The position numbers were made by a program, and so were the translations under genes. Of a stretch of 7,145 nt of DNA, positions 1-6,733 are shown piece after piece. The number at the start of each line of letters is the position of its first letter. Within the stretch, counting starts at the first letter, position 1. The stretch is from positions 1 to 7,145 of the forward strand of contig JAPJRA010000172.1 in assembly GCA_030824835.1 (NCBI GenBank), in the 5' to 3' direction. Under the pieces are notes generated by a model. It did no database searches. It worked only from the letters and a program-made list of their open reading frames with translations, and was not told the origin of the DNA. The DNA comes from Geminicoccaceae bacterium (GTDB lineage Bacteria; Pseudomonadota; Alphaproteobacteria; Geminicoccales; Geminicoccaceae).

Positions 1-1
1 C

Positions 2-442
2 ACCAAGGAGCTGCTGTTCGTCGAGGCGCTCGAGACGATCCTCGACAAGCTCCGGGCCAGCGTCGGGATCATGGCACGAGGGCGCGAATCCGCTGCCGAT
101 CGTCTGCGGGCGATCGTGGCCGTCATGTTCACCGAGATCGGGCGACTGAAGGCGTTGATTCGGGTCGCGGAAGGCGGCGGAGCGCGGCCCGACGATGCCG
201 GCCGGGCCGTGCTCCGCCGCGGGCTGCGCCTGCTTCGCGGCGATATCGCCCAGGTGATCCGCGATGGCACCCGAAGCGGGCAGTTTGCGGAGGTCGACGC
301 GGAACTGGCCGCCATGGTCGTGCTGGGCGGCATCCGGATGGCGGCCGACAGCGCCAGCGACGATCCGGCCCATGCGGTGGCCGCCCTGCTGCTGGGCGGG
401 CTGGTCCGCGTGTCGCCCACCCATCTCCAACCACCAGCCTGA
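2..442 (+). CDS. TetR/AcrR-family transcriptional regulator, C-terminal part (5' end outside window)
   Basis: The reading frame is open from base 2 to the TGA at 440-442 and gives 146 residues. It begins with TKELLF, which matches the segment that closes the TetR helix-turn-helix domain (usually F-x-x-K-E-x-L-F). The DNA-binding domain therefore lies just outside the window, and what is visible is the all-helical ligand-binding and dimerisation domain. An internal ATG at 71 is not a believable start because the family signature continues upstream of it. The gene sits 15 bases before the adaptor reading frame and on the same strand. By analogy with AcrR-type repressors it probably controls the adjacent efflux genes. 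The ligand cannot be read from the sequence, and the family call rests on a short motif plus context. Confidence 0.8.
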   Translation, partial: TKELLFVEALETILDKLRASVGIMARGRESAADRLRAIVAVMFTEIGRLKALIRVAEGGGARPDDAGRAVLRRGLRLLRGDIAQVIRDGTRSGQFAEVDAELAAMVVLGGIRMAADSASDDPAHAVAALLLGGLVRVSPTHLQPPA

Positions 443-457
443 CCGGACCCCTCAGTC

Positions 458-538
458 ATGCGGTATCTACGTCTGGCCCTCGTGACCGCCGGTCTCTCCG
501 CCGCGGCAGGCATCGCTGCCTACGGCCATCTCGAGTAG
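458..538 (+). other. N-terminal anchor/signal segment of the RND adaptor, closed by an in-frame amber codon
   Basis: An ATG at 458 opens a 26-codon frame ending in TAG at 536-538. The peptide starts MRYLRLALVT, with Arg at positions 2 and 5, followed by a hydrophobic Ala/Leu/Gly-rich stretch to about residue 22. This is the form of an uncleaved anchor or Sec signal; no lipobox cysteine is seen. It is in the same frame as the adaptor body that resumes at 539, exactly where an RND adaptor's N-terminal signal should be. A single C-to-T change (CAG to TAG, Gln) would explain the break. No clear Shine-Dalgarno precedes 458, so it may be translated by coupling from the TetR gene 15 bases upstream. 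Alternatives are a sequencing error, a real recent nonsense mutation, or amber readthrough. Confidence 0.7.
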
Positions 539-547
539 GGGTCGTCG

Positions 548-1639
548 GTGGCCGAGAAGGCGACGGCCGCACCAGCCGAAGGGCCGAAGATCGCGGTGAC
601 GGCCGCAACCGCGCAGCGACAGGACGTGCCGGTCACCCGCTCGTCCGTAGGCTGGGTCGAGCCCGTCGCAACCGTCACGGTACGGGCCCGGGTCGAGGGC
701 GAGGTGCTCGAGCAGCACGTCACCGACGGGCAGCTCGTGCACAAGGGCGATCTGCTGTTCCAGATCGACGACCGCGAGATCCGCGCCGGCATCGCCAAGG
801 ACGAGGCGATGCTCGCCCGCGATCGCGCCACCCTCGCGCGCGCCCAGGCCGACCTGCAGCGGGCCCAAGACCTGCTCCAGAAGCGGGTCACGGCGCAGCA
901 GCAGGTGGATCAGACCGAGGCCGATGCGAAGATCGCCACCGCCAACGTGCAGGCAGATCAGGCTGCGCTCGACACGGATCGCATTCGGCTGGACTTCAGC
1001 ACCGTGCGCGCGCCCATCGATGGTCGGGTCGGCGTGGTGCGCGTGACACCCGGCAACATCGTGCGTGCCTCGGATGGCGGCGACGGGTTGGTGACGATCA
1101 CGCAGATGAAACCTCTACGGGTCAGCTTCACCTTGCCCGAGCGCGATCTCGTGGCCGTGCGCGCGGCCGACGCGCGGGGCGACGTGGCGGTGCGGGTGTT
1201 CGTCCATGGTGCGGCGCAGCCGCTGGCGTCGGGCAGCCTCAACTTCATCGACAGCAGCGTCGACACGGCCTCCGGCACGATCACCGCCAAGGCCACCGTC
1301 CCCAACGAGGACGGCGCGCTGTGGCCTGGCCAGTATGTCGACATCGAGCTGGTGTTGGGCAAGATCGCGGCTGCCGTCACCATCCCGACCGTGGCGGTCC
1401 AGCCGGGACAAGATGGGCCGTTCGTGTATGTCGTCGGTGCGGACTCCAAGGTCGCGGTCCGTAAGGTGGTGACCGGCGAGGCTGTCGGCGAGAATGTGGT
1501 CGTGACGGATGGCCTCGTGGCCGGGGATCAGGTCGTCGTCGAAGGCCAGCTGCGTCTGCGCGACGGCAGCCGCGTGGCGGCAACGGTCAGGCCGGAACCG
1601 CACAGCGTCGCCCAGGCGCTGCCGGGAGCCGGCTCGTGA
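548..1639 (+). CDS. RND efflux periplasmic adaptor (membrane fusion protein, MdtA-like); N-terminal anchor cut off by an amber codon
   Basis: This encodes the periplasmic adaptor that links an RND pump to an outer-membrane channel. Counting from the GTG at 548 (363 aa), residues 43-79 form the first lipoyl half-motif (VRARVEGEV, then VTDGQLVHKGDLLFQID). Residues 80-148 are an Ala/Gln/Asp-rich coiled-coil hairpin. The second lipoyl half begins at STVRAPIDGRVG (151-162). A beta-barrel and a membrane-proximal domain follow, with WPGQYVDIEL and IPTVAVQPGQ typical of the family. The body shows no decay. The natural start is probably the ATG at 458, in frame, but a TAG at 536-538 intervenes. GTG 548 has AGGGG at 537-541 with 6-base spacing, so reinitiation is possible. 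That product would lack a signal peptide and be stranded in the cytoplasm. The 3' end overlaps the permease start (GTGA). Confidence 0.88.
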   Translation: MAEKATAAPAEGPKIAVTAATAQRQDVPVTRSSVGWVEPVATVTVRARVEGEVLEQHVTDGQLVHKGDLLFQIDDREIRAGIAKDEAMLARDRATLARAQADLQRAQDLLQKRVTAQQQVDQTEADAKIATANVQADQAALDTDRIRLDFSTVRAPIDGRVGVVRVTPGNIVRASDGGDGLVTITQMKPLRVSFTLPERDLVAVRAADARGDVAVRVFVHGAAQPLASGSLNFIDSSVDTASGTITAKATVPNEDGALWPGQYVDIELVLGKIAAAVTIPTVAVQPGQDGPFVYVVGADSKVAVRKVVTGEAVGENVVVTDGLVAGDQVVVEGQLRLRDGSRVAATVRPEPHSVAQALPGAGS

Positions 1640-4600
1640 ATTTCTCGGCGCTGTTCATTCGCCGCCCGGTCGCCACGATCCTGCTCACCGTCGCCATGAC
1701 GCTGGGAGGCATGTTCGCCTACGGCCAGCTGCCGGTGGCGGCGCTGCCGCAGGTTGATTTTCCGACGGTCTCCGTCTCGGCCGATCTGGCCGGGGCGTCG
1801 CCGGACACCATGGCCAACTCGGTCGCCACCCCGCTGATCAAGCAGTTCTCGACCATCCCGGCGATCCAGCAGATCAGCAGCACCAGCTCGCAGGGCTCGA
1901 CCTCGATCGTCATCGAGTTCGATCTCGACCGCAACATCGACCAGGCCGCGGCCGACGTGCAGGCGGCCATCGCTCGCACCCAGCGCCAGCTGCCGATCGA
2001 GATGACGACGCAGCCCAGCTATCGCAAGCTCAACCCCGCCGACGCGCCGATCCTGCTGCTGACGCTGCAGAGCGACACGACCCCGCTGCCGGACCTCGAC
2101 GCCTTCGCGCAGCAGGTGATCTCACCCGCGCTCTCGACCATCGACGGTGTCGGCCAGGTGCAGGTCTACGGCAGCCAGAAATATGCGGTACGAATCCAGC
2201 TCGATCCGGACCTGCTGGCGGCGCGCGGCATCGGCGTCGACGAGATCGAGACCGCCGTCGGTGCGGCCAACGCCAACACGCCGGTGGGCACCGTTCAGGG
2301 CCGCTCGCAGAACCTGACCATCGAGGCGCGGACCCAGCTTGCCGACGCCACGGGCTTTCGCGACCTGATCGTGGCGATGCGCAACGGCCATCCGGTGCGC
2401 CTCGGCGAGGTCGCGCGGGTCATCGACTCGGTCGAGAACAACCAGCAGGCAAGCTGGTACGACGGCCAGCGGTCGCTGGTGCTGGCCGTGCAGCGCCAGC
2501 CGGGCGCCAACACCGTGGCGGTCGTCGACCGCGTCAACGCCATGCTGCCGCAGCTCACGGCCGACCTGGGCCCATCCGGCAGCATCCACGTCCTCAACGA
2601 CCGCTCGGCCTCGGTGCGGGCTGCCGTGCACGACGTCCAGCTCACCCTTCTGGCGACCGTGGGCCTGGTGGTCCTGGTCATCTATTTCTTCCTCGGCCGC
2701 CTTGTCGCCACGGCGATCCCGAGCATCGCGGTGCCCGTCTCGATCATCGCGACGTTCGGCGCCATGCACCTGCTCGGCTACTCGATCGACAACATCTCGT
2801 TGCTGGCGCTGACGCTGTCGGTGGGCCTCGTCGTCGACGATGCCATCGTCATGCTGGAGAACATCGTCCGTCACGTCGATGAGGGGATGCCCCCGATGCA
2901 GGCGGCCCTGCGCGGGAGCCGGGAGATCGGCTTCACCATCGTTTCGATCACGGTTTCCTTGGTGGCCGTGTTCATCCCGGTGCTGCTGATGGGGGGTGTC
3001 GTCGGCCGGCTGTTCCGCGAGTTCGCGGTCGTGGTGACGATCGCCATCGCCGCCTCGGCTTTCGTCTCCCTGACCCTGACGCCGATGCTCTGCGCCCGCC
3101 TCCCGACCACGGACGGCCCGACGCACCGCAACCGGTTCGAGCGCGGCTTCGATCGTCTGCAGGCGGGTTATGGCGTGCTGCTGGACTTGGCCCTGCGCGC
3201 CAGGCCACTCCTGCTCGTGCTGTTCATCGCCACCATGGGGGCCACCGTCTGGCTGTTCCGCGACATTCCCAAGGGCTTCTTCCCGCAGGAGGACATCGGC
3301 CAGCTGTCGATCCGGACCGAGGCGCGCCAGGACGTGTCGTTCCCGGCCATGCAGGCGCTGCAACAGCAGGCCGAGGCCGTCCTCGAGCGATCGCCGCACG
3401 TGGCCCACGTGGCGTCGGTCGTTGGCGGCGGCGGGGCGTCCACAACGCTCAACAACGGCCGCTTCTTCGTCGAGCTCAAGCCGAAGGCCGAACGGGCGGC
3501 GCTGGAGCAGGTGGTGGCCGACCTCCGCCGCGACCTGAGCCGGATCCCCGGCATCGGCAGCTTCATCGTCCCGGTGCAGAATCTCAGCTTCGGTGGCCGG
3601 GCGAGCAAGAGCCAGTATCAGTTCGTCGTGCAGGGGATCGATCGCGACGGGCTCTACGATTGGGCGACCAGGCTCGGCGACCGGATGGGCCGGGACAGCG
3701 CCTTCGCCGACGTCTCCAGCGACCTGCAGAACACGGCGTTGCAGGCGCGGATCGTGATCGACCGGGACAAGGCGCGCCAGCTCGGCATCACCGCCGAGCA
3801 GCTGCGCTCGACGCTCTACACCGGCTTCGGCAGCCGGCAGGCCTCGACCATCTACGCCACCGGCGACGATTTTGCCGTCATCGTCGAGCTCGACCCGCGC
3901 CTTCCCTGGAGTGCCGATCGGCTCGACGATGTCCGGGTCGCGGCATCTTCCGGGCGCGTCGTGCCGCTGTCGGCGTTCGCGCGGATCGAGCGGGTCGCCG
4001 GCCCGCTGGCGATCAACCAGCTGGGCCAGCTGCCGGCGGTGACGATCTCCTTCAACCTGCCGCCCGGCACCTCTCTCGGCGACGCGGTGCAGCGGATCGA
4101 GGCGCTGAAGGCCGAGCTCGGCGTGCCGGCCACGATCAGCACCACCTTTTCCGGCACCGCGCGGGTGTTCCAGGAGGCGCTGGCGAACCAGGGATTGCTG
4201 CTGCTGGCGGCGGTGCTCACGATCTACATCGTGCTGGGCGTGCTCTATGAGAGCTTCATCCACCCGCTGACCATCCTCACCGGCCTGCCCGCCGCCGCGG
4301 TCGGGGCGCTGGCCGCGCTCACCCTGTTCGGCCAGGATCTCAGCGTCATCGCCACCATCGGCCTCCTGATGCTGATCGGGATCGTCAAGAAGAACGCGAT
4401 CATGATGATCGACGTGGCGCTGGTCCGGCAACGCGAGGGCATGGCGCCGCTGGACGCCATCCGCACGGCCTGCCTGCTGCGGTTCCGGCCGATCATGATG
4501 ACGACGCTGGCCGCCCTCATGGGCACGTTGCCGATCGCCATCGGTCAGGGTGCCAGCGCCGAGCTGCGTCAGCCGCTGGGCATCGCCGTCGTCGGCGGCC

Positions 4601-4722
4601 TGCTGGTCTCGCAGGTGCTGACCCTGTTCATCACGCCGGTGCTGTTCACCTACATGGAGGATCTGGCGGGCTGGATGCGCCGCGCCTCCGGTCGGCGCCG
4701 GTCCCGCCCGGCCGCCGCCTAG
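1636..4722 (+). CDS. RND-family multidrug efflux permease, MdtC-like (HAE1 type)
   Basis: This 1028-residue inner-membrane proton/drug antiporter matches the usual length of MdtB/MdtC and AcrB relatives. The start ALFIRRPVATILL and LPVAALPQVDFPTVSVSA (about 31-48) closely resemble MdtC. The layout is TM1 (about 12-30), a large periplasmic loop, TM2-6, TM7 (about 522-542) followed by GFFPQEDIGQ, a second periplasmic loop, and TM8-12 (TM8 about 852-872, TM12 about 985-1007). The proton-relay residues are present: D401-D402 in TM4 (GLVVDDAIVMLEN) and K919 in TM10 (GIVKKNAIMM), aligning with AcrB D407/D408 and K940. PVQNLSFGGR with SKSQYQ also fits the MdtBC subgroup. The GTG start overlaps the adaptor stop and has GGGAG at 1624-1628, 7 bases upstream. 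There is only one permease gene, so a homotrimer is inferred. Substrates are unknown, and no outer-membrane factor gene follows. Confidence 0.96.
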   Translation: MNFSALFIRRPVATILLTVAMTLGGMFAYGQLPVAALPQVDFPTVSVSADLAGASPDTMANSVATPLIKQFSTIPAIQQISSTSSQGSTSIVIEFDLDRNIDQAAADVQAAIARTQRQLPIEMTTQPSYRKLNPADAPILLLTLQSDTTPLPDLDAFAQQVISPALSTIDGVGQVQVYGSQKYAVRIQLDPDLLAARGIGVDEIETAVGAANANTPVGTVQGRSQNLTIEARTQLADATGFRDLIVAMRNGHPVRLGEVARVIDSVENNQQASWYDGQRSLVLAVQRQPGANTVAVVDRVNAMLPQLTADLGPSGSIHVLNDRSASVRAAVHDVQLTLLATVGLVVLVIYFFLGRLVATAIPSIAVPVSIIATFGAMHLLGYSIDNISLLALTLSVGLVVDDAIVMLENIVRHVDEGMPPMQAALRGSREIGFTIVSITVSLVAVFIPVLLMGGVVGRLFREFAVVVTIAIAASAFVSLTLTPMLCARLPTTDGPTHRNRFERGFDRLQAGYGVLLDLALRARPLLLVLFIATMGATVWLFRDIPKGFFPQEDIGQLSIRTEARQDVSFPAMQALQQQAEAVLERSPHVAHVASVVGGGGASTTLNNGRFFVELKPKAERAALEQVVADLRRDLSRIPGIGSFIVPVQNLSFGGRASKSQYQFVVQGIDRDGLYDWATRLGDRMGRDSAFADVSSDLQNTALQARIVIDRDKARQLGITAEQLRSTLYTGFGSRQASTIYATGDDFAVIVELDPRLPWSADRLDDVRVAASSGRVVPLSAFARIERVAGPLAINQLGQLPAVTISFNLPPGTSLGDAVQRIEALKAELGVPATISTTFSGTARVFQEALANQGLLLLAAVLTIYIVLGVLYESFIHPLTILTGLPAAAVGALAALTLFGQDLSVIATIGLLMLIGIVKKNAIMMIDVALVRQREGMAPLDAIRTACLLRFRPIMMTTLAALMGTLPIAIGQGASAELRQPLGIAVVGGLLVSQVLTLFITPVLFTYMEDLAGWMRRASGRRRSRPAAA

Positions 4723-5171
4723 TCCGTCCTCGGCGGCACCTTCTCCAGCTGCATGCGGACATGCGGGATGCCGGCCTCGTCGAACGGCTCGCCGGCGATC
4801 GTGAAGCCCAGATGCCGGTAGAAGTCGACCGCCACGGTCTGAGCGTTGAGGACGGCGCTGTGGATCCCGGCAGCCGCCGCCTGCTGCAGCGCCGCCTCGA
4901 TCAGCATCCGCCCAAGACCGGCACCGCGCCTGTCGCGCAGCACGGCCACGCGCTCGATCTTGGCGGTATCCGGCGGCACCACCCGCCAGCGCAGCGTGCC
5001 GACCGGGCGCCCGTCGACCCTGGCCACGAGATGCGTGGCCTCAGCGTCGTGCGCGTCGAGCTCCTCATCCAGCGGCACGCCCTGCTCGTCGACGAACACC
5101 GCCGTGCGAATGGCGTAGCAGACGGCCCGCTCCGCCTCGTCGCCCGCGATGCCGATCACGGGGACGCTCAT
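4719..5171 (-). CDS. GNAT-family N-acetyltransferase, ElaA-like
   Basis: This is a 150-residue single-domain acetyl-CoA-dependent acyltransferase, presumably cytoplasmic. Motifs typical of the ElaA/YjcF-like group are visible: IRTAVFVDEQGVP (21-33), ELDAHD (37-42), HLVA (47-50), VGTLRWR (57-63), and IERVAVL (72-78). The acetyl-CoA pyrophosphate-binding loop RRGAGLG is at 81-87, followed by LNAQ (108-111), FYRHLGF (117-123) and a late GIPHVRM (134-140). The substrate is not known for most members of this group. The ATG at 5169-5171 overlaps the methyltransferase stop (ATGA) and has no obvious Shine-Dalgarno of its own, so translation is probably coupled. At the other end its TAG shares a CTAG tetramer (4719-4722) with the permease stop on the opposite strand, leaving no intergenic terminator. 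Confidence 0.92.
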   Translation of the reverse strand: MSVPVIGIAGDEAERAVCYAIRTAVFVDEQGVPLDEELDAHDAEATHLVARVDGRPVGTLRWRVVPPDTAKIERVAVLRDRRGAGLGRMLIEAALQQAAAAGIHSAVLNAQTVAVDFYRHLGFTIAGEPFDEAGIPHVRMQLEKVPPRTD

Positions 5172-5851
5172 GGCCCGCGCCGCAGCAGGTTGAGCCGCAT
5201 GGGCTGCACGAACGCGCGGCCGCCTTCGACGGGCTCGCCGGAGGATAGGAACAGTTGCTCCATCTCCGCCTCCACCATGGCGAGCTTGGCCGCACGGTCG
5301 GGGCTGACCGCGACGAAGCGGGCGCGGACGGAGGGCCAGTCGGGCTCGACGATGCGCGTGGCGTAGAACGCTTCCTTGACCATGCGCAGGCCCAGGGTCG
5401 CCGCCGCATGCACGACCCGGAAAGCCTCCCGCCGGACCTCCGTCTCGTCCTCCAGCGGCTGCAGGAGCGCGAAATGGCTGCCCTCCGGCAGCGGCTCCAC
5501 CACCAGCAGCTCACCGCCGGTGACCAGCACGCGGGCAGCTTCGGCGAGCGCCTGCCACTGCGCGTGCAGCGGCACGTGATGCAGGCTGTTGAAGTAGAGC
5601 ACGAGGTCGAACCGACCGGAATCGAACGGCAACGCCTCGCCTCTGCCCGCGACCAGCGCCGCGCCGGGGGCCTCGGCGCGGGCTCGGGCCAGCTGCTCCA
5701 GCCCCGGGTCCAGGCCGACCGCCGTGGCGCCCTCGCGCGTGAGCCACCCCAGCAGCCGTCCGCCGCCGCAGCCGATCTCGAGCACGGTGCGCCCGCTCAG
5801 TGGGACCGTTTCGCGCAGGACATCGGTATGACGACGAAAATGTGGCTGCAT
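5168..5851 (-). CDS. Class I SAM-dependent methyltransferase (Methyltransf_11 type)
   Basis: This 227-residue protein has a Rossmann-fold SAM-binding core. Motif I is VLEIGCGGGRLL (23-34), and the acidic residue binding the SAM ribose is D48 in VGLDPG (45-50). GEALPFD (71-77) and FDLVLYFNSLHHVP (81-94) are the UbiE-like motif II/III region, and the VLVTGGELLVVEP strand comes after it. The C-terminal third is helical and has no substrate signature I recognise, so a small-molecule or natural-product substrate is only a guess. The ATG at 5849-5851 is the only good start: AGGAG lies on the minus strand at 5862-5866, 10 bases upstream, and an in-frame stop lies a little further out. It is the first gene of a two-gene unit with the GNAT gene. 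Confidence 0.92.
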   Translation of the reverse strand: MQPHFRRHTDVLRETVPLSGRTVLEIGCGGGRLLGWLTREGATAVGLDPGLEQLARARAEAPGAALVAGRGEALPFDSGRFDLVLYFNSLHHVPLHAQWQALAEAARVLVTGGELLVVEPLPEGSHFALLQPLEDETEVRREAFRVVHAAATLGLRMVKEAFYATRIVEPDWPSVRARFVAVSPDRAAKLAMVEAEMEQLFLSSGEPVEGGRAFVQPMRLNLLRRGP

Positions 5852-5899
5852 GCCAGCGCAACTCCTACCTAATCATTCCACTGCCAGCAGGAAGCTCGA
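5852..5899. promoter_or_regulatory. Short divergent intergenic region with two ribosome binding sites
   Basis: These 48 bases separate the leftward methyltransferase gene from the rightward small-protein genes, so any promoters for both must lie here or inside the genes. A minus-strand AGGAG (5862-5866) serves the methyltransferase. A plus-strand AGGAAG (5889-5894) precedes ATG 5900. The centre (CCTAATCATT, 5868-5877) is the most AT-rich part and could hold a -10 element for one direction, but no convincing -35/-10 pair is visible. Confidence 0.4.
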
Positions 5900-5986
5900 A
5901 TGAAATGGATCCCGCATCCGCTCGTCGATAAGTTCGCGAGGGAAACTGACGCTGCCATGCGACGTCGGCAAGGGCCAGTCGCATGA
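5900..5986 (+). CDS. Possible 28-residue leader ORF coupled to the small membrane protein
   Basis: An ATG at 5900-5902 with AGGAAG at 5889-5894 upstream opens a 28-codon frame that starts MKWIPHPLVDKF and ends at TGA 5984-5986. The peptide is soluble-looking, with an Arg-rich end (MRRRQG). Its stop overlaps the next start as ATGA, the usual sign of translational coupling. I know no family for it. It could be a genuine small protein, a translated leader that sets expression of the next gene, or chance. The ribosome binding site and the exact overlap are the only support. Confidence 0.4.
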   Translation: MKWIPHPLVDKFARETDAAMRRRQGPVA

Positions 5987-6210
5987 ACGGCACCATCGGC
6001 GTCGTCGTCACCTTGTTGGCTTTGCTGGCCGCCGCCGCGGGTGTCGGCTGGTGGGGCTGGAACCAGCTTGCCGACGTGCAGATGAGCGTGCACGGCTACA
6101 TCGCGCTGGCGCTGGGCGTCGTCGCCACGCTGGGCCTGGGGATGGGCTTGATGTGGCTCGTCTATTATAGCCATCGGCGCGGCTTCGACGACGAAGCGGG
6201 GCGCGACTGA
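5983..6210 (+). CDS. Small integral membrane protein with two predicted helices, function unknown
   Basis: This encodes 75 residues with two hydrophobic segments: about 5-26 (VVVTLLALLAAAAGVGWWGW) and about 39-62 (YIALALGVVATLGLGMGLMW). A short polar link containing LADVQMSVHG lies between them. The tail SHRRGFDDEAGRD is charged, with the SHRRG arginines next to the membrane, suggesting both termini are cytoplasmic by the positive-inside rule. The Gly/Ala-rich helices and tight W-W-x-W cluster could favour helix packing. A weak AAGGG lies 8 bases before the ATG, and the start overlaps the upstream 28-codon ORF. The overall pattern resembles unannotated small membrane proteins of alphaproteobacteria, but I cannot name a family or function. 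Confidence 0.75.
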   Translation: MNGTIGVVVTLLALLAAAAGVGWWGWNQLADVQMSVHGYIALALGVVATLGLGMGLMWLVYYSHRRGFDDEAGRD

Positions 6211-6469
6211 GCTTACCGGCGCGCGTGCAGTGGTGGGCCCACTCTTGCATAATGTCGAGCCCCCTAGTATTCACGGCGCTATGGTCCAGCGCCTTGCACT
6301 GACACTTTACTGCGGCTTATGCAGAAGTGCCTGTTCTTGCGCGGACTCAATCGCCAATATACGTCACCGCTCTGGATTTGCCCCGGCCGTGTGTACCGCC
6401 GTGCGTGTCTAGGCATTGGCTGCATGAACCAGCGAATCCATGGCCGGGGCCGGCCCGAGGACAACCAAG
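6211..6469. other. Intergenic region without a convincing gene
   Basis: The short frames here on either strand are rich in Cys/Arg/His and have no good ribosome binding site, so I read them as chance. Two structures can be seen: a 10-base palindrome GTGGGCCCAC at 6233-6242, and a hairpin with 6-bp stem GGCGCT/AGCGCC (6275-6280 and 6288-6293, 7-base loop). Neither is followed by a T-run, so terminator function for the small membrane protein gene is uncertain. TTGCGC (6337-6342) and TATACG (6358-6363), 15 bases apart, are a weak promoter candidate for the gene at 6470. Just before that gene's ribosome binding site is a GC-rich hairpin CGGG/CCCG. Confidence 0.5.
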
Positions 6470-6733
6470 ATGCCCGATACCACAACCGCTCTACGTCAAG
6501 CCGTGGAAACAGTCCGCGCCCAGATTCCCAAAGGTGAGCTGACCTTGGCCAGTGTTGAGCGGCTGCTCAAGGCGGCCGAGGCCGTCTGCGCCGAAACGGT
6601 CCCGGTCGCACCGCGGCCGGCCGCCAAGCCGTCGCCCCAGACGAACAAGCGCCAGGAGGAGCGCAAGAAGTGGGCTCGGATTGCTAAGCAGAATGAGAGA
6701 GAGGCCCGGTCAACTTCATCCTCCATAGAATAG
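6470..6733 (+). CDS. Small hypothetical protein with basic C-terminal half
   Basis: The ATG at 6470 has GAGGA at 6457-6461 with 8-base spacing and is preferred over the in-frame ATG at 6440, which lacks a ribosome binding site. The product has 87 residues. Residues 1-42 (MPDTTTALRQAVETVRAQIP and on to about AVCAE) look amphipathic and helical. A Pro/Ala linker (VAPRPAAKPSPQ) follows, and then a highly charged Lys/Arg/Glu helix (NKRQEERKKWARIAKQNERE). This could bind nucleic acid or a partner protein, but there is no family motif I recognise. The coding part is GC-rich like the chromosome, whereas its stop codon sits on the border of the AT-rich islet. An imperfect-terminator hairpin ATCCTC/GAGGAT (6718-6723 and 6733-6738) spans the stop but lacks a T-run. 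Confidence 0.6.
   Translation: MPDTTTALRQAVETVRAQIPKGELTLASVERLLKAAEAVCAETVPVAPRPAAKPSPQTNKRQEERKKWARIAKQNEREARSTSSSIE

Noticed and set aside
3660..4250. A 196-codon plus-strand frame inside the permease gene
   Set aside because: It is an alternative frame of the permease with Arg/Ala/Gly-rich low-complexity content, and no ribosome binding site or family motif.
2122..4431. A 769-codon open frame on the minus strand inside the permease gene
   Set aside because: Its product is an Asp/Arg/His/Gln-rich string without domains, as expected for the antisense shadow of a GC-rich gene. The plus-strand permease is unmistakable.
5255..5872. A 205-codon plus-strand frame opposite the methyltransferase
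   Set aside because: It is antisense to a gene with clear SAM-binding motifs and has no recognisable domain of its own.
6440..6469. A ten-residue-longer start for the small basic protein
   Set aside because: No ribosome binding site precedes ATG 6440, whereas ATG 6470 has GAGGA at 8-base spacing.
6230..6485. Short frames on both strands in the gap before the gene at 6470
   Set aside because: Cys/Arg/His-rich composition, no ribosome binding sites and mutual overlap make them chance frames.
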